The position numbers were made by a program, and so were the translations under genes. 64,000 nucleotides of DNA from assembly GCF_000577275.2 (NCBI RefSeq), contig NZ_HG916855.1, positions 496,001 to 560,000 of the forward strand, in the 5' to 3' direction. This DNA is from Rhizobium favelukesii. GTDB taxonomy: Bacteria; Pseudomonadota; Alphaproteobacteria; Rhizobiales; Rhizobiaceae. The notes beneath the pieces are model-generated. The model was not told the origin of the DNA. It did not search any database and was given only the letters and a program-made list of their open reading frames with translations. Position 1 is the stretch's first letter, and each line of letters begins with the position of its first letter. Shown here in pieces: positions 9,625 through 17,872 of this stretch.

Positions 9625-9919
9625 TCGAGTTCACGCGTTGCCGTCCCTACCGCAAGAATGATCGGGCTTTCGTCGAGCAGAAGAATGGGTCGATCGTTCG
9701 CCGCATTGTTGGTTATCATCGCTATGAGGGGGTCGAGGCCGCTGCGACCCTGACCGATCTCTACCGATCGGTGCGCTTCTTCATAACTTCTTTCAGCCAT
9801 CCTTTAAGCTGCGGGAGAAGCATCGCGATGGCGCAGTGGTCAAAAAGATCTATCATCCTCCTGCAACGCCCTATCAGAGGCTCTTGGCAGATCCGAGAAC
9901 ACCAACCGAAGTCCGAAAT
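9625..9919 (+). pseudogene. Integrase-catalytic-domain transposase, left remnant (outermost element of the nest)
   Basis: Remnant of an rve-type transposase. It begins inside the catalytic domain with IEFTRCRPYRKNDRAFVEQ and continues NGSIVRRIVGYHRYEGVEA and LTDLYRSVRFFI, where one base is lost. The next frame reads QPSFKLREKHRDGAVVKK and ATPYQRLLADPRTPTEVR. The sequence then stops at the TA where the IS630 element enters. The N-terminal half, including the first catalytic aspartates, is missing. The same gene resumes at 13542. Confidence 0.82.
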
Positions 9920-9934
9920 TAGAGCGCCGTACCT

Positions 9935-9993
9935 TTAATCGAACCCATAGCCTGCGGCTGTAAAATAGTTTCGACATTCTTGGCTGTTGAAGA
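9935..9993 (-). pseudogene. Displaced 3' end of the IS630 transposase
   Basis: Reading the minus strand from the left flank of IS66 gives the missing C-terminus of the IS630 transposase: after CNLFN it continues SQECRNYFTAAGYGFD and a stop at 9935-9937. QECxNYFxAAGY is the usual end of this transposase family. It joins in frame to the truncated gene on the other side of IS66 once one 8-bp target copy is removed. Confidence 0.85.
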
Positions 9994-10069
9994 GTAAGCG
10001 CGATTTTCGATGCGTATTGACGCCTGTTCCACACCGAACGGCGGATAGCATCGGTCGCGGTATCCGGCT

Positions 10070-11659
10070 CTATTCGGTCGTGGAGGTCTTGGAGAAGTTG
10101 AACGGGAGCAGGTCGCCGATGTCGGCATTCTCTTCGCGCTGTGGCAACTCGGTGAGTACGTGGCGCAGCCAGATCAGAGGGTCGACGCCACAGGCGCGGC
10201 ATGTCAGCATCAGACTGTAAATCACAGCACTGGCCTTGGCTCCGTCAGCAGTGTCGCTGAACAGCCACGATTTTCTTCCGGTCGCAAAAACCCTGATGTC
10301 GCGTTCCAGGATGTTGTTATCGATCGGCATCCTGCCGTCGCTGGTGTAGCGCGTCAGATAATCCCATTGGTTCAGGGTGTAGGACACAGCATCGCCGAGC
10401 TTGGTATCCGGCACGACCTTCGGCGCGATGTTATCGAGCCACGTCTTGAGGGCGTTCAGGACAGGCAAACTGTGCTGTTGCCGGAAGCGGCGAATGCAGG
10501 CGGCCTGCGTTTCACCGGCGTCGGGCTTTATCTCTCGCGCCTGCCTCTCGATCCGGTAGAGCTGCTCGAAGAACCTGAGCGCTTGCTCCGGCGGGCCGCC
10601 GCCATTCTTTCTTGCCTTGAGGGCTTCGACGAAGCGCCGCCTGGAGTGAGCCATGCATCCGACATGGGTTGCGCCATGCAATGTGCGCCAGGCTGTGTAG
10701 CCATCGCTCACCAATATGCCGCGGTAGTCACCAAGGAAGGTCTGCGGGTGGATCTGGCCGCGCCCGGGCTGATAATCGAGCAGTACGATTGGCTGGTCAC
10801 TGTCCTCGCCGCTGCGATAGGCCCACATGTACGATGTGCTGGTGGCCTCCTTGTCCTTTTCCTTGAGGACTTGAACCGTCGTCTCATCGCCATGAATGAG
10901 AGGCTGCGATCGCAACCGCAGTTTCAGCGCATCATAGATGCGGTGCAGATGCTTCTCGCTTGAGCCGATGACCCAGTGAGCGAGAGCGCCGCGGCTGATC
11001 GGAACACCAGCACGCTCGAATGTCTGAGCCACGCGGTAAAGCGGTGTGCCGTCGACGTATTTGTGGACGAGCGCGAAGGCTAACGTCGAGGCGGTAGCGA
11101 TGCTGCCCGGCAGGGGCTGCGTCGGCATCGGTGCGATCACGACGGGTGTGTTGATCCCGGTGCGGTCGCAATGGCGGCAAGCGTACTTGAACCGCACATT
11201 CTGTAGGACCTTTGCCTTGACCTCGATATGGAGCTGCTCGGTAACAGCCTCGCCCATGCGATGCATCTGACCCTGGCAGCAGGGACAAGACTTCTGATCG
11301 TCGGGGAGGTCATATTCGACGCGCTCGCGTGGCAGGTCTTCTGGCAGAGGTCTGCGTCCACGCTTCTTTCCCGTTTGACCTTCTACCGCTGGCAGGCCGG
11401 TGTCCGGAAGCTCGACAACATCGCCTGCTTCGCTGCCATCCTCGACCGCAGCCTCTTCGGCCTCGTTGAAGAGACGATCAATGTGCTTTTCACTGCGGGG
11501 GGCAAAGCGATGGAGTTTTGCCAGTGCAAGCTCTTCTTCCAGCTTGACGACCCGCTGCGAGAGCGCTTCCTTCTCGGCTTTGAGCGCAGCGATTTCGGCA
11601 GCATTGGCTGCCAATTGCGCCATCAGTTCTGCAATGCTCGGTTCGCCGGTGCGAGTCAT
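10070..11659 (-). CDS. tnpC: IS66 family transposase TnpC
   Basis: 529 residues, full length for the IS66 DDE transposase. An N-terminal coiled-coil region (LAANAAEIAALKAEKEALSQ) leads into the zinc-finger CPCCQGQMHRMGE and a second cluster CRHCDRTG. The catalytic core has HGDETTVQVL, a YTAWRTLHGATHVGCMAHSR block, and LERDIRVFATGRKSWLFSDT with the last conserved block near residue 465. The C-terminal IS66 motif GVDPLIWLRHVLTELP is present. No frameshift is visible, so the element may be active. Confidence 0.95.
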   Translation of the reverse strand: MTRTGEPSIAELMAQLAANAAEIAALKAEKEALSQRVVKLEEELALAKLHRFAPRSEKHIDRLFNEAEEAAVEDGSEAGDVVELPDTGLPAVEGQTGKKRGRRPLPEDLPRERVEYDLPDDQKSCPCCQGQMHRMGEAVTEQLHIEVKAKVLQNVRFKYACRHCDRTGINTPVVIAPMPTQPLPGSIATASTLAFALVHKYVDGTPLYRVAQTFERAGVPISRGALAHWVIGSSEKHLHRIYDALKLRLRSQPLIHGDETTVQVLKEKDKEATSTSYMWAYRSGEDSDQPIVLLDYQPGRGQIHPQTFLGDYRGILVSDGYTAWRTLHGATHVGCMAHSRRRFVEALKARKNGGGPPEQALRFFEQLYRIERQAREIKPDAGETQAACIRRFRQQHSLPVLNALKTWLDNIAPKVVPDTKLGDAVSYTLNQWDYLTRYTSDGRMPIDNNILERDIRVFATGRKSWLFSDTADGAKASAVIYSLMLTCRACGVDPLIWLRHVLTELPQREENADIGDLLPFNFSKTSTTE

Positions 11660-11713
11660 CAGATTCTTGAATCTGAACCGCCCAGCCGCGTCAACTGCTC
11701 AATTCGACATCCG

Positions 11714-12067
11714 TCAGCCGGCAATCTGATATTGCCGCACCGGATGGCGCACCATTGCGTCGATATCGATGCCATCGAGGATCCAGTGAAGCTGTTCTGT
11801 CGTCAGCATGACCACCGGCACCTCGCAACGGGGCCATCTGAACCTGTCCTCGGTCAACCGCTTCAGGACCATCACAAAACCGGAACGATCAAAAAACAGC
11901 AGCTTCATTCGGTCACGCCGGCGATTGCAGAAGGCAAAAACCGCAGGCGCAAACGGATCCAGCGCCATCGTCTCCTGGACCAGGACCGCCAGGCTGTTGA
12001 TGCCCGCGCGGAAGTCGATCGGTTCGCGATGCAGGTAAACCTTGAGATCACCGCCCAGTCTGAACAT
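11714..12067 (-). CDS. tnpB: IS66 accessory protein TnpB
   Basis: 117 residues, standard TnpB. It opens VYLHREPIDFRAGINSLAVL and contains VFAFCNRRRDRMKLLFFDRSG and the ending RFRWPRCE, all conserved in IS66 Orf2. It overlaps the end of tnpA by about 20 bases, as is usual, and precedes tnpC by 54 bases. Its exact biochemical role is unknown, but it is required for transposition in studied IS66 elements. Confidence 0.95.
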   Translation of the reverse strand: MFRLGGDLKVYLHREPIDFRAGINSLAVLVQETMALDPFAPAVFAFCNRRRDRMKLLFFDRSGFVMVLKRLTEDRFRWPRCEVPVVMLTTEQLHWILDGIDIDAMVRHPVRQYQIAG

Positions 12068-12467
12068 GACCCAGCGCTCCTATGATTGCTTCCAGCACTT
12101 CCACACCGGCGCACTCGACGGTCAGGCTGACCCCGTTCGGCAGGAGTGCGCTCACCTTGGATGCGGGAAGGCACTGGCTCAATGGCTTGGTCTTCTTCAG
12201 ATCGCCAGCAGAACCCGAGTGCATATCCGGAGCAATCTGAACCGGAACGAACGCCGAGGCCAAAGGCAATTGACGCTCCGCTCTGGACTTCTTCATCCAC
12301 TTCCGGACGAGATTCGCATTGACGCCGTGCTCCAGCGCCAGCCGCGAGACCGAAACGCCGGGTTCTAAGCACGCCGCGACAAGCTGATCTCTCGACGCAG
12401 GGTCATATCGACGGCGGCCGTCGCGACCAACAAGCCGTACCTGCAGTTTAGGAGCATCTTCATCCAT
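12048..12467 (-). CDS. tnpA: IS66 accessory protein TnpA (helix-turn-helix)
   Basis: 139 residues. The N-terminal region RRRYDPASRDQLVAACLEPG followed by VSRLALEHGVNANLVRKWMK is the helix-turn-helix of IS66 Orf1, which resembles IS3 OrfA. The C-terminal half ends in VECAGVEVLEAIIGALG. First gene of the IS66 operon; the right inverted repeat lies about 70 bases upstream. Confidence 0.93.
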   Translation of the reverse strand: MDEDAPKLQVRLVGRDGRRRYDPASRDQLVAACLEPGVSVSRLALEHGVNANLVRKWMKKSRAERQLPLASAFVPVQIAPDMHSGSAGDLKKTKPLSQCLPASKVSALLPNGVSLTVECAGVEVLEAIIGALGHVQTGR

Positions 12468-12500
12468 GATTTGGTGTCCACCTATTTTTTGGTGGACGCT

Positions 12501-13103
12501 TCATGCCTCACAGCACTCCGCTACAGAAGGCGCACAGAAATTAGCGCTTACGTTGAAGAGGTTGCAGATGGATCCGAGCGCATTTGAGAGTGCGTCAAAC
12601 GTGCGAGCGGCGGCGGCTCGGAGATGGGCCTTAATTTTGGCGAAGGCCATTTCGATCGGGTTCAAATCTGGCGAATAAGACGGCAGAAACAGGAGCCACG
12701 CACCAACTTCCTTGAGGCAGGCTTTGGCTTTATCGCTCTTGTGAACGCGAAGATTATCCAGGATGACGACATTGCCTGGTTCGAGTGTCGGCGCAAGCTG
12801 GGTCTCGATGTAGGTGTCGAAGATTTCCCGGTTCATCGGCCTGTCAATAATCCAGGGCGCAGTAAGACCGAAACAGCGCAAGCCTGCAATGAATGTCTGT
12901 GTCCCCCAGTGGCCAAAGGGCGCATCCGTGATGAGACGCTCGCCGCGCGGGGAGCGCCCACGCAGTCTCACCATCTTTGTGTTCACCGAGGTTTCGTCCA
13001 AGAAAACAAGTCGATGCGGTTCAAATCGCATCCGGGGTTGGCGTTTCGAAATCCAGACATCACGATCCTTTCGGATATCAGCGCGAGCGCGTTCCGACGC
13101 CAT
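12501..13103 (-). pseudogene. IS630 transposase DDE domain (OrfB), 3' end replaced by IS66 sequence
   Basis: About 200 residues with the IS630 DDE core: FEPHRLVFLDETSVNTKM, then VVILDNLRVHKSDKAKACL and FLPSYSPDLNPIEMAFAKIK. After CNLFN (12552) the frame runs into the IS66 terminal repeat, giving an artificial tail of about 16 residues. The true ending is at 9935-9993. The OrfA-OrfB junction near 13100 has a run of seven A residues on the coding strand, consistent with programmed frameshifting. Disrupted by IS66, so presumably inactive. Confidence 0.88.
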
Positions 13104-13458
13104 TATCTGTTTTTTTATATGTGTATCCCTGCGTTATCAAAAACCGCGACAGGGACGATGGTGGAATAACCAATCCATGTTCATCCTCAAGGCGACGGGC
13201 AAGCTCTGGCATGGTGATATCCGGTTTGCCTTCGACCTGTGCGACCAGGAAATCGCGAAACGCCGACAGTTTCCCTGCACCTGGTGGCCTTCCTTGACGC
13301 GCGGGGGTTATCAGCCCAGTCCGCTCCCGGCGTTGCAGCAGCTTGATCGCACTGCTGTCGCTGATTGCGAAATGACGGGCAGCGGCTCGCCGTGATTGGC
13401 CGCTAGCGACCATGGAAACAACACGCTGACGAAGATCAACAGAATGAGATTTACCCAT
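13078..13458 (-). CDS. IS630 transposase N-terminal part (OrfA)
   Basis: About 126 residues from ATG 13458 (MGKSHSVDLRQRVVSMVASG), preceded by a GAGGTG ribosome site. It contains the helix-turn-helix QSRRAAARHFAISDSSAIKL and a second one in LARRLEDEHGLVIPPSSLSR. It runs 26 bases into OrfB in another frame at the A-rich slippery sequence near 13100. Together with OrfB it would make a normal transposase of about 340 residues. Confidence 0.82.
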   Translation of the reverse strand: MGKSHSVDLRQRVVSMVASGQSRRAAARHFAISDSSAIKLLQRRERTGLITPARQGRPPGAGKLSAFRDFLVAQVEGKPDITMPELARRLEDEHGLVIPPSSLSRFLITQGYTYKKTDNGVGTRSR

Positions 13459-13541
13459 GTGATTCACCTCCAACCGCAGTGAATCACACCAATACCCTCG
13501 TGAAAACCCCACTCGATTCTCAATTCAAGTGCGATGCGCTA

Positions 13542-13986
13542 GCTATCGCACATCTGCGATCAGTTGGATCCTGTGAAACTATTGCGCGATATTCGAACAG
13601 CGCAGCAGCGTCTTGTCGAGGTTGCCAGCAATCGCCTCGCTGTCAACAGCCACGCCGGATATCGAAACGTTCTTGCAGAACCTGAGCCACGCCTGGACGG
13701 AAGGCGAAATCCGTCCGACGGCCAAAGCGAAACCAAAACTGCGCCGAGAGCGACGTAGACCAGACCCGCTCATCCGCGTGACCGACGATCTCCGCTCTTG
13801 GTTTGAGGAGGAACCTTGGCGGACAGGCCGCGAGTTGCTCTAGCGGCTTCAAGCGCGTTATCCGAATGAGTACCCCGACGGACTCCTGCGAACAGTGCAA
13901 CGGCGCGTCAAAGAGTGGCGTCGAAATAAAGCCCATGCCATGATCTTCGGCGCAAATTCCGAAACAGCTCAACTCTCCGCGACTTG
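13542..13986 (+). pseudogene. Integrase-type transposase, right remnant
   Basis: Continuation of the transposase broken at 9919. Right after the IS630 border the frame reads LSHICDQLDPVKLLRDIRTA, then QQRLVEVA. After a frame change at about 13650 it gives EGEIRPTAKAKPKLRRERR and LIRVTDDLRSWFEEEPWRTG. A further shift gives EYPDGLLRTVQRRVKEWRR and HAMIFGANSETAQ before a stop at 13984-13986. This is the conserved C-terminal region of the family. At least two frameshifts mark it as decayed. Confidence 0.8.
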
Positions 13987-14642
13987 AACGCTCACAGCGG
14001 AAAGGAGCAATCTTGTGAGGCAATGGTCCAGGAGACCAGGAACATTCACAAACGAGGCAATACGGCATCTCATCCTGATCGTCGCGCTATACGCGCTTCG
14101 ATGCAAGCTATAAGCCTGCCGCCTTGTCGCAAGGGAGAACTGTTAGAAAGCCACAGGTTTAGCCGTCCAGTTCACTCTCGAAATCGCATACGCATGCCGG
14201 CATAACGCAGCCTAGTACCGGCATGCGCTCCAGATCTATACTGCCAAACCTGCTGGACCGCTGACGGTCCCAGGCCTGCCAAAGCGGAGGGTAATTAATT
14301 GCAAAAGTTCGCATATTTATAAAGCTGAACGACCGGGTCGTAGGTTCGACCCCTTTCAAGGATGCCAAATCGTTGCATACCAAAGTCCAGCAATATCCCT
14401 GAACGACTAAAGGCGCAGTCTGTGAAGACCACGCCTAGCCGAATTCCGTTTAGACTCTCCAAGTGCCATGGTAAGGCCATGGGCTCGCAACACCATTGTG
14501 CCACCACTCAGCGAGTAGCTTTGTTATAGGGAAAAGAGACTCGCATTGCAAGGGGGAGCAAGTGTCCAGCATCACCAAGCGGCATGTGCCGACATCACAT
14601 CTACTGGGTGAATAACTGACATTCGTCCCCACCCCGCAGCAG
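13987..14642. other. Non-coding stretch between transposon nest and HEPN gene
   Basis: About 650 bases without a supportable gene. It includes the flank of the decayed transposase and a short tRNA-3'-end-like sequence at 14331-14367 (listed separately). The short open frames on both strands have no recognisable domain. Confidence 0.5.
14331..14367 (+). other. tRNA-3'-end-like fragment
   Basis: The sequence GTCGTAGGTTCGACCCC followed by AAGGATGCCA resembles the T-arm (GGTTCGA) and acceptor end of a tRNA, but its T-stem pairs imperfectly and no matching 5' half is visible. It could be an attachment-site scar of an integrated element, or chance. Confidence 0.22.
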
Positions 14643-15395
14643 GTGGATCACTTCAAGGCGGACATGCGCACCCTTAACCCGACCCTCTTACGCGACAGTA
14701 TCCACGAAGGGGTTCAGGTCCAGGCCCTACAGCAGATACCCATACCTGAGCAGAGGCTGGTGATCCACAAGATCTATACTCGCAAGGTGAAAGAATTTTC
14801 GTCGATCTACCCCTTCGTGTTCGCGGTGGAGAACGCACTGCGCTCGGTGCTCGCCGACTACTTAGAGGAACGCTTCGGGCGGATGGAGTGGTGGACGCTG
14901 GTCCGCAATGCCCGGCAGAACGGGCAGAGCTATACTGCCTTTCCCAACATTCTCGGTACGCCCGTCAATCCAGCCTTCGTGAAAGCTGTCTGGCGAGTCT
15001 TCGACAATATGGTCAATCAGCAGCATATCAACAATGTTACCGGCAACAACAAGACCGACGAGTTCTACTACTGCCTTACCCTGGGTGACCTCTGGACGAT
15101 TATGCAGGCAGATTGGCCTCTGATCCGCAACATGTTCGCTACGGACGTTCTCGGCTTCACTTTCACGAAAACCATGTTCAACGACACGATGCGGGTCATT
15201 AAGGAGACACGCAACGAGCTGTTTCACAGCAATCCGATTAAGGACCGCAAGAAGATCGTCGACGCCTGCGAGCGGATCCTGAACGGATTGCAATTTCACC
15301 TCGGCGACTACGACCATGATCTTGGGGCCGCGCAATCTGTGCGCGTGCCGGCGACCGTCGCGAGGGCGCAGCGCCACGTCATACCGGCGCGCTGA
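14643..15395 (+). CDS. HEPN-domain protein (Abi/Swt1-like)
   Basis: Up to 250 residues; GTG 14643 or ATG 14664 could start it. The last third has ETRNELFHSNPI, an R-N-x3-H motif of HEPN proteins, which often are RNases in abortive-infection or toxin systems. An upstream helical region contains FVFAVENALRSVLADYLEER, again as in Swt1/Abi-type HEPN domains. No partner antitoxin gene is seen beside it. It stands alone on the plus strand next to the transposon nest, as defence genes often do. Defence function is inference from fold and location. Confidence 0.65.
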   Translation: MDHFKADMRTLNPTLLRDSIHEGVQVQALQQIPIPEQRLVIHKIYTRKVKEFSSIYPFVFAVENALRSVLADYLEERFGRMEWWTLVRNARQNGQSYTAFPNILGTPVNPAFVKAVWRVFDNMVNQQHINNVTGNNKTDEFYYCLTLGDLWTIMQADWPLIRNMFATDVLGFTFTKTMFNDTMRVIKETRNELFHSNPIKDRKKIVDACERILNGLQFHLGDYDHDLGAAQSVRVPATVARAQRHVIPAR

Positions 15396-15642
15396 CGGAC
15401 GGGATGCGTACCCGTCTCAGGGCCGGGGCGCAGCTCGAGGTGGGGGTTCTTGATGATTCAACGTGAAGTCAAACCACGCAAAGGGAATAATAAGCGTTTG
15501 GATACAATAGCTTCTTTGGCAAGAGCGCGGCACGTCGGTTCATATCCACTCAAGACCGGTGAATGCAAAGAGGCTCGATCGAAACCCGCGCGTGAGGTGC
15601 GTTCGCGAAGTAGCGGTCGCGCCGGATTGCGCCGGGCTCGTT

Positions 15643-16266
15643 TCACGTCGCGCCGACGTGGTCGGTGGCAACTGCCCGAACCTGCAGAATGCGGTCAATA
15701 AGGCCCCATTCCAATGCCTCTTCCGCCGTCATGAAGCGGTCGCGATCCATCGCTTGCTCGAATTCTTCGTAGGTGCGGCCGCAATGCTCGGCGTAGAGCC
15801 GTGTCATGCGATGCTTGGTCTTCTGCATTTCCTCGGCATGGATCAGCATGTCCGATGCCTGTCCTTGGAATCCACCCAGCGGCTGATGAATATGGATGCT
15901 GGCATTGGGAAGCGCAGTGCGTTCGCCCGGCTGGCCGGACATCAACAGGAACGAGCCCATCGAGCGGGCGGTTCCCATGCACAGCGTATGCACCGGGGCG
16001 TGAATGTAACGCATCGTATCGTACATCGCGAGACCGCTGGTTACGACGCCACCTGGCGAATTGATGTAGAGATGGATCGGCCTTTTGGGGTTTTCGGCTT
16101 CGAGAAACAGCAATTGTGCGCAGACAAGCGCCGAGACCGTGTCGTTTACCTCCCCGTTGAGGAAGATGATCCTCTCACGAAGTAGGCGGGAATAGATGTC
16201 GAAAGACCGCTCTCCTCTGCTGGATTGTTCGACGACCATAGGGACGAGTTGCATTGCTTCGCGCAT
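15643..16266 (-). CDS. clpP: ATP-dependent Clp protease proteolytic subunit (paralogue)
   Basis: 207 residues, full-length ClpP. The serine nucleophile lies in [11 protein letters not shown] (housekeeping ClpP usually has GQAASMG), the histidine in [10 protein letters not shown], and the aspartate in [18 protein letters not shown]. The propeptide region is short. GGAG lies 8 bases before ATG 16266. There is no clpX or tig beside it, so this is an accessory paralogue, common in rhizobia. It would form a cytoplasmic tetradecamer with a Clp ATPase encoded elsewhere. Confidence 0.93.
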   Translation of the reverse strand: MREAMQLVPMVVEQSSRGERSFDIYSRLLRERIIFLNGEVNDTVSALVCAQLLFLEAENPKRPIHLYINSPGGVVTSGLAMYDTMRYIHAPVHTLCMGTARSMGSFLLMSGQPGERTALPNASIHIHQPLGGFQGQASDMLIHAEEMQKTKHRMTRLYAEHCGRTYEEFEQAMDRDRFMTAEEALEWGLIDRILQVRAVATDHVGAT

Positions 16267-16310
16267 CGGCGAACTCCAATCATTCGAGATTTTCGGGAGG
16301 GCTTGCCGCG

Positions 16311-16682
16311 TCAGGCGGCGAGCATGAGAGTCGGGCTGTTGCCGTTGGCGACCGTTTTCGCCAGCCGCTCGAAGGTCGCCCCGGTCAGCTCGTGGACGAT
16401 CCGCAGGCTGGTTCCGCCCGATCCATTCGGGGCGATCGTGAAGGTGACGGTGCTTTCGAGATGGGGCGGGGTATCGTCGCGCAATTTGTAGCGGATTTCC
16501 TTACACGGCGTTTCGGAGAGCGAGCGTGGATCGGCAAGCGCCTCCCTCGGCAGCCACTTCTCCCGGAATTCCGCGATGCTGATCGCCCGCCAGACCTTCT
16601 CCGGCGACGCGTCCAGTTCGTATCTCTGCTCGAAACCGCTTTCCTGCACCTTCGCCTGTACCTCGGCCTTCACGTCGTTCAT
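16311..16682 (-). CDS. SRPBCC/AHSA1 domain protein
   Basis: 123 residues from ATG 16682, which overlaps the stop of the ArsR gene (ATGA). It has the AHSA1/START-like fold marks: [20 protein letters not shown] near residue 20, EIRYKLRDD in the middle, and a C-terminal helix ending in [11 protein letters not shown]. ArsR-AHSA1 pairs are common in alphaproteobacteria, and the AHSA1 protein probably binds a hydrophobic ligand. The ligand is unknown here. Confidence 0.86.
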   Translation of the reverse strand: MNDVKAEVQAKVQESGFEQRYELDASPEKVWRAISIAEFREKWLPREALADPRSLSETPCKEIRYKLRDDTPPHLESTVTFTIAPNGSGGTSLRIVHELTGATFERLAKTVANGNSPTLMLAA

Positions 16683-16993
16683 TGATCCATATCCTTCAGC
16701 AAGAGCTTGAGAGCGTCGATGCGAGCCGGCCAGTAGGCGCGGTATTTCGCCAGCCATTGCGCGATAAGAGCCAGCCCGTCCGGATCGACTTCATAGTTCA
16801 CGAAGCGGCCCTCCTTTTGTTCACGCACCAGCCTTGCCGCTCGCAGTACGGCGAGATGTTGGGACATCGCCGGCTGGCTGATATCCATGCCCTGGCGCAG
16901 CGTGGTGGCATTCATGCTGCCCTTCGCGAGCTTTTCGAAAATCGTGCGGCGGGTCGGATCCGCCAGAGCGCGGAAAATATCATGTTCGATCAT
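16679..16993 (-). CDS. ArsR/SmtB family transcriptional regulator
   Basis: 104 residues from ATG 16993. Winged helix: IFRALADPTRRTIFEKLAKG, then MDISQPAMSQHLAVLRAARL as recognition helix, and VREQKEGRFVNYEVDPDGLA as wing. It lacks the ELCVCDL cysteine motif, so it does not look like a metal sensor. Operonic with the AHSA1 gene downstream. The upstream extension belongs to a trbB relic. Confidence 0.9.
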   Translation of the reverse strand: MIEHDIFRALADPTRRTIFEKLAKGSMNATTLRQGMDISQPAMSQHLAVLRAARLVREQKEGRFVNYEVDPDGLALIAQWLAKYRAYWPARIDALKLLLKDMDQ

Positions 16994-17080
16994 GATTACA
17001 CATAAGCACACACTTATGCGATTCGCAAGCCTGCCTGGAGCCGGACCGGGATTTCGTGGTGGCCGGATTGCGATACTGCA

Positions 17081-17164
17081 CTCGTCGAGAACGACACACA
17101 GCTGATCACCGAGCGCTTCCCGGAGTTTACGAACGAGACGGGGATGAGAACGAAGCTGGGTCAT
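17081..17164 (-). pseudogene. trbB: trbB 5' fragment (conjugation ATPase)
   Basis: From ATG 17164 the minus strand reads RSHPRLVRKLREALGDQLCV followed by VLDE, then similarity stops. This matches the N-terminus of TrbB, the type IV secretion ATPase of Ti and repABC plasmids. Only about 28 residues remain, fused to sequence leading into the ArsR gene. It lies 9 bases after the traI stop, the normal traI-trbB arrangement. Identification is by recalled family sequence. Confidence 0.6.
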
Positions 17165-17172
17165 CGCGCCGC

Positions 17173-17480
17173 CTATGCTGCCCGGCCGAGGCGGTCAGAT
17201 ATGGCGGATCGGTAGTTTGCCGGGCGAAGCTTGGAGAAGGTCGCGGCGTCTGCCTGCAACGTTCCCGCCACTGCCAAGGTCACACCGATCTGCTTCGGGT
17301 CGCCCAGCCGCTGGAGTGGCCAGCCGAAGGAAACTGGCCGATACGCCGGCGCCGCCCTGCAGGTGAATAGCTTCCAAACGCTCACCGAAGCCGTCGCAAA
17401 TGGCATCGACCCCTGACGCATAGCGAACTTCGCCACACAAGCCGCATTAGGGTCCTGTCTGAATTCCTCGCCAAAGAGTT
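17173..17480 (-). pseudogene. traI: traI 3' fragment (LuxI-type acyl-homoserine-lactone synthase)
   Basis: The minus strand encodes GWPLQRLGDPKQIGVTLAVA, then GTLQADAATFSKLRPANYRS and ends in LGRAA just before trbB. This is the C-terminus of TraI, the autoinducer synthase that opens the trb operon of quorum-sensing-controlled conjugative plasmids. Upstream, GVDAICDGFGERLEAI in a shifted frame matches the preceding segment, so there is at least one frameshift. The N-terminal catalytic half is missing. Confidence 0.62.
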
Positions 17481-17872
17481 CCAGGCGCTGCGGCCGCTGC
17501 TTCATGGCGATCGAGCTTTGAGGCTTTAGTCCTTTGTGGCTTGGTATGGCATAGCGAGAACCGCGAGCGGCCACATCCTCGATTTCTACAGTGGCGCCGA
17601 GAGAACTGCTTCAAGCACTGATTTCCTAGCGATGAGTTAGGTCGCCAGCTGTTCGATTCCCTTCAAGAGCGTGGGTTGCGGCTCATCGCAGAAGCTCGTC
17701 GTTCAATGATATGGAGAGTCGGAACTTCAAATCTACTTAAGACGATCCTCGCTGTCAGAGCTCGTTGCCACGATCTCGAATGGCGTTGAGGCTTCAATTT
17801 GCTGAGGTATCAGTTCCAATCAGCAGAATACGCGCCATACCTTCATCAACTGAGCTGGCAAAGGTCTCAGGC
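17481..17872. other. Non-coding stretch
   Basis: About 390 bases without a recognisable gene. It lies between the traI relic and the 3' end of the aminotransferase gene. Likely plasmid backbone debris plus the aminotransferase terminator. Confidence 0.4.

Larger units (their letters stand above)
9994..12551 (-). mobile_element. IS66-family insertion sequence with perfect 8-bp target duplication
   Basis: 2,558 bp. Both ends begin GTAAGCGC and share further matches (GTAAGCGCGATTTTCGATGC at the left and GTAAGCGCTAATTTCTGTGC inward from the right). The 8 bases GTTGAAGA occur immediately outside both ends (9986-9993 and 12552-12559), the duplication length expected of IS66. It carries tnpA, tnpB and tnpC in the standard order on the minus strand and appears intact. 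It interrupts the 3' end of an IS630 transposase gene. Confidence 0.95.
9922..13539 (-). mobile_element. IS630-family element, itself interrupted by IS66
   Basis: Flanked by TA on both sides (9920-9921 and 13540-13541), the target duplication of IS630/Tc1-mariner elements. The ends are imperfect inverted repeats: GAGCGCCGTACC at the left, and GCGCATCGCACT read inward from the right. Joining the flanks at one TA restores the reading frame of the outer integrase gene (apart from a TAG at the junction), which confirms these borders. The element is split by an IS66 copy at 9994-12551. Without that copy and one 8-bp duplication it would be about 1.05 kb, the normal IS630 size. Confidence 0.8.

Noticed and set aside
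11228..12085. 285-codon plus-strand frame in IS66
   Set aside because: Antisense to tnpC and tnpB; typical shadow frame.
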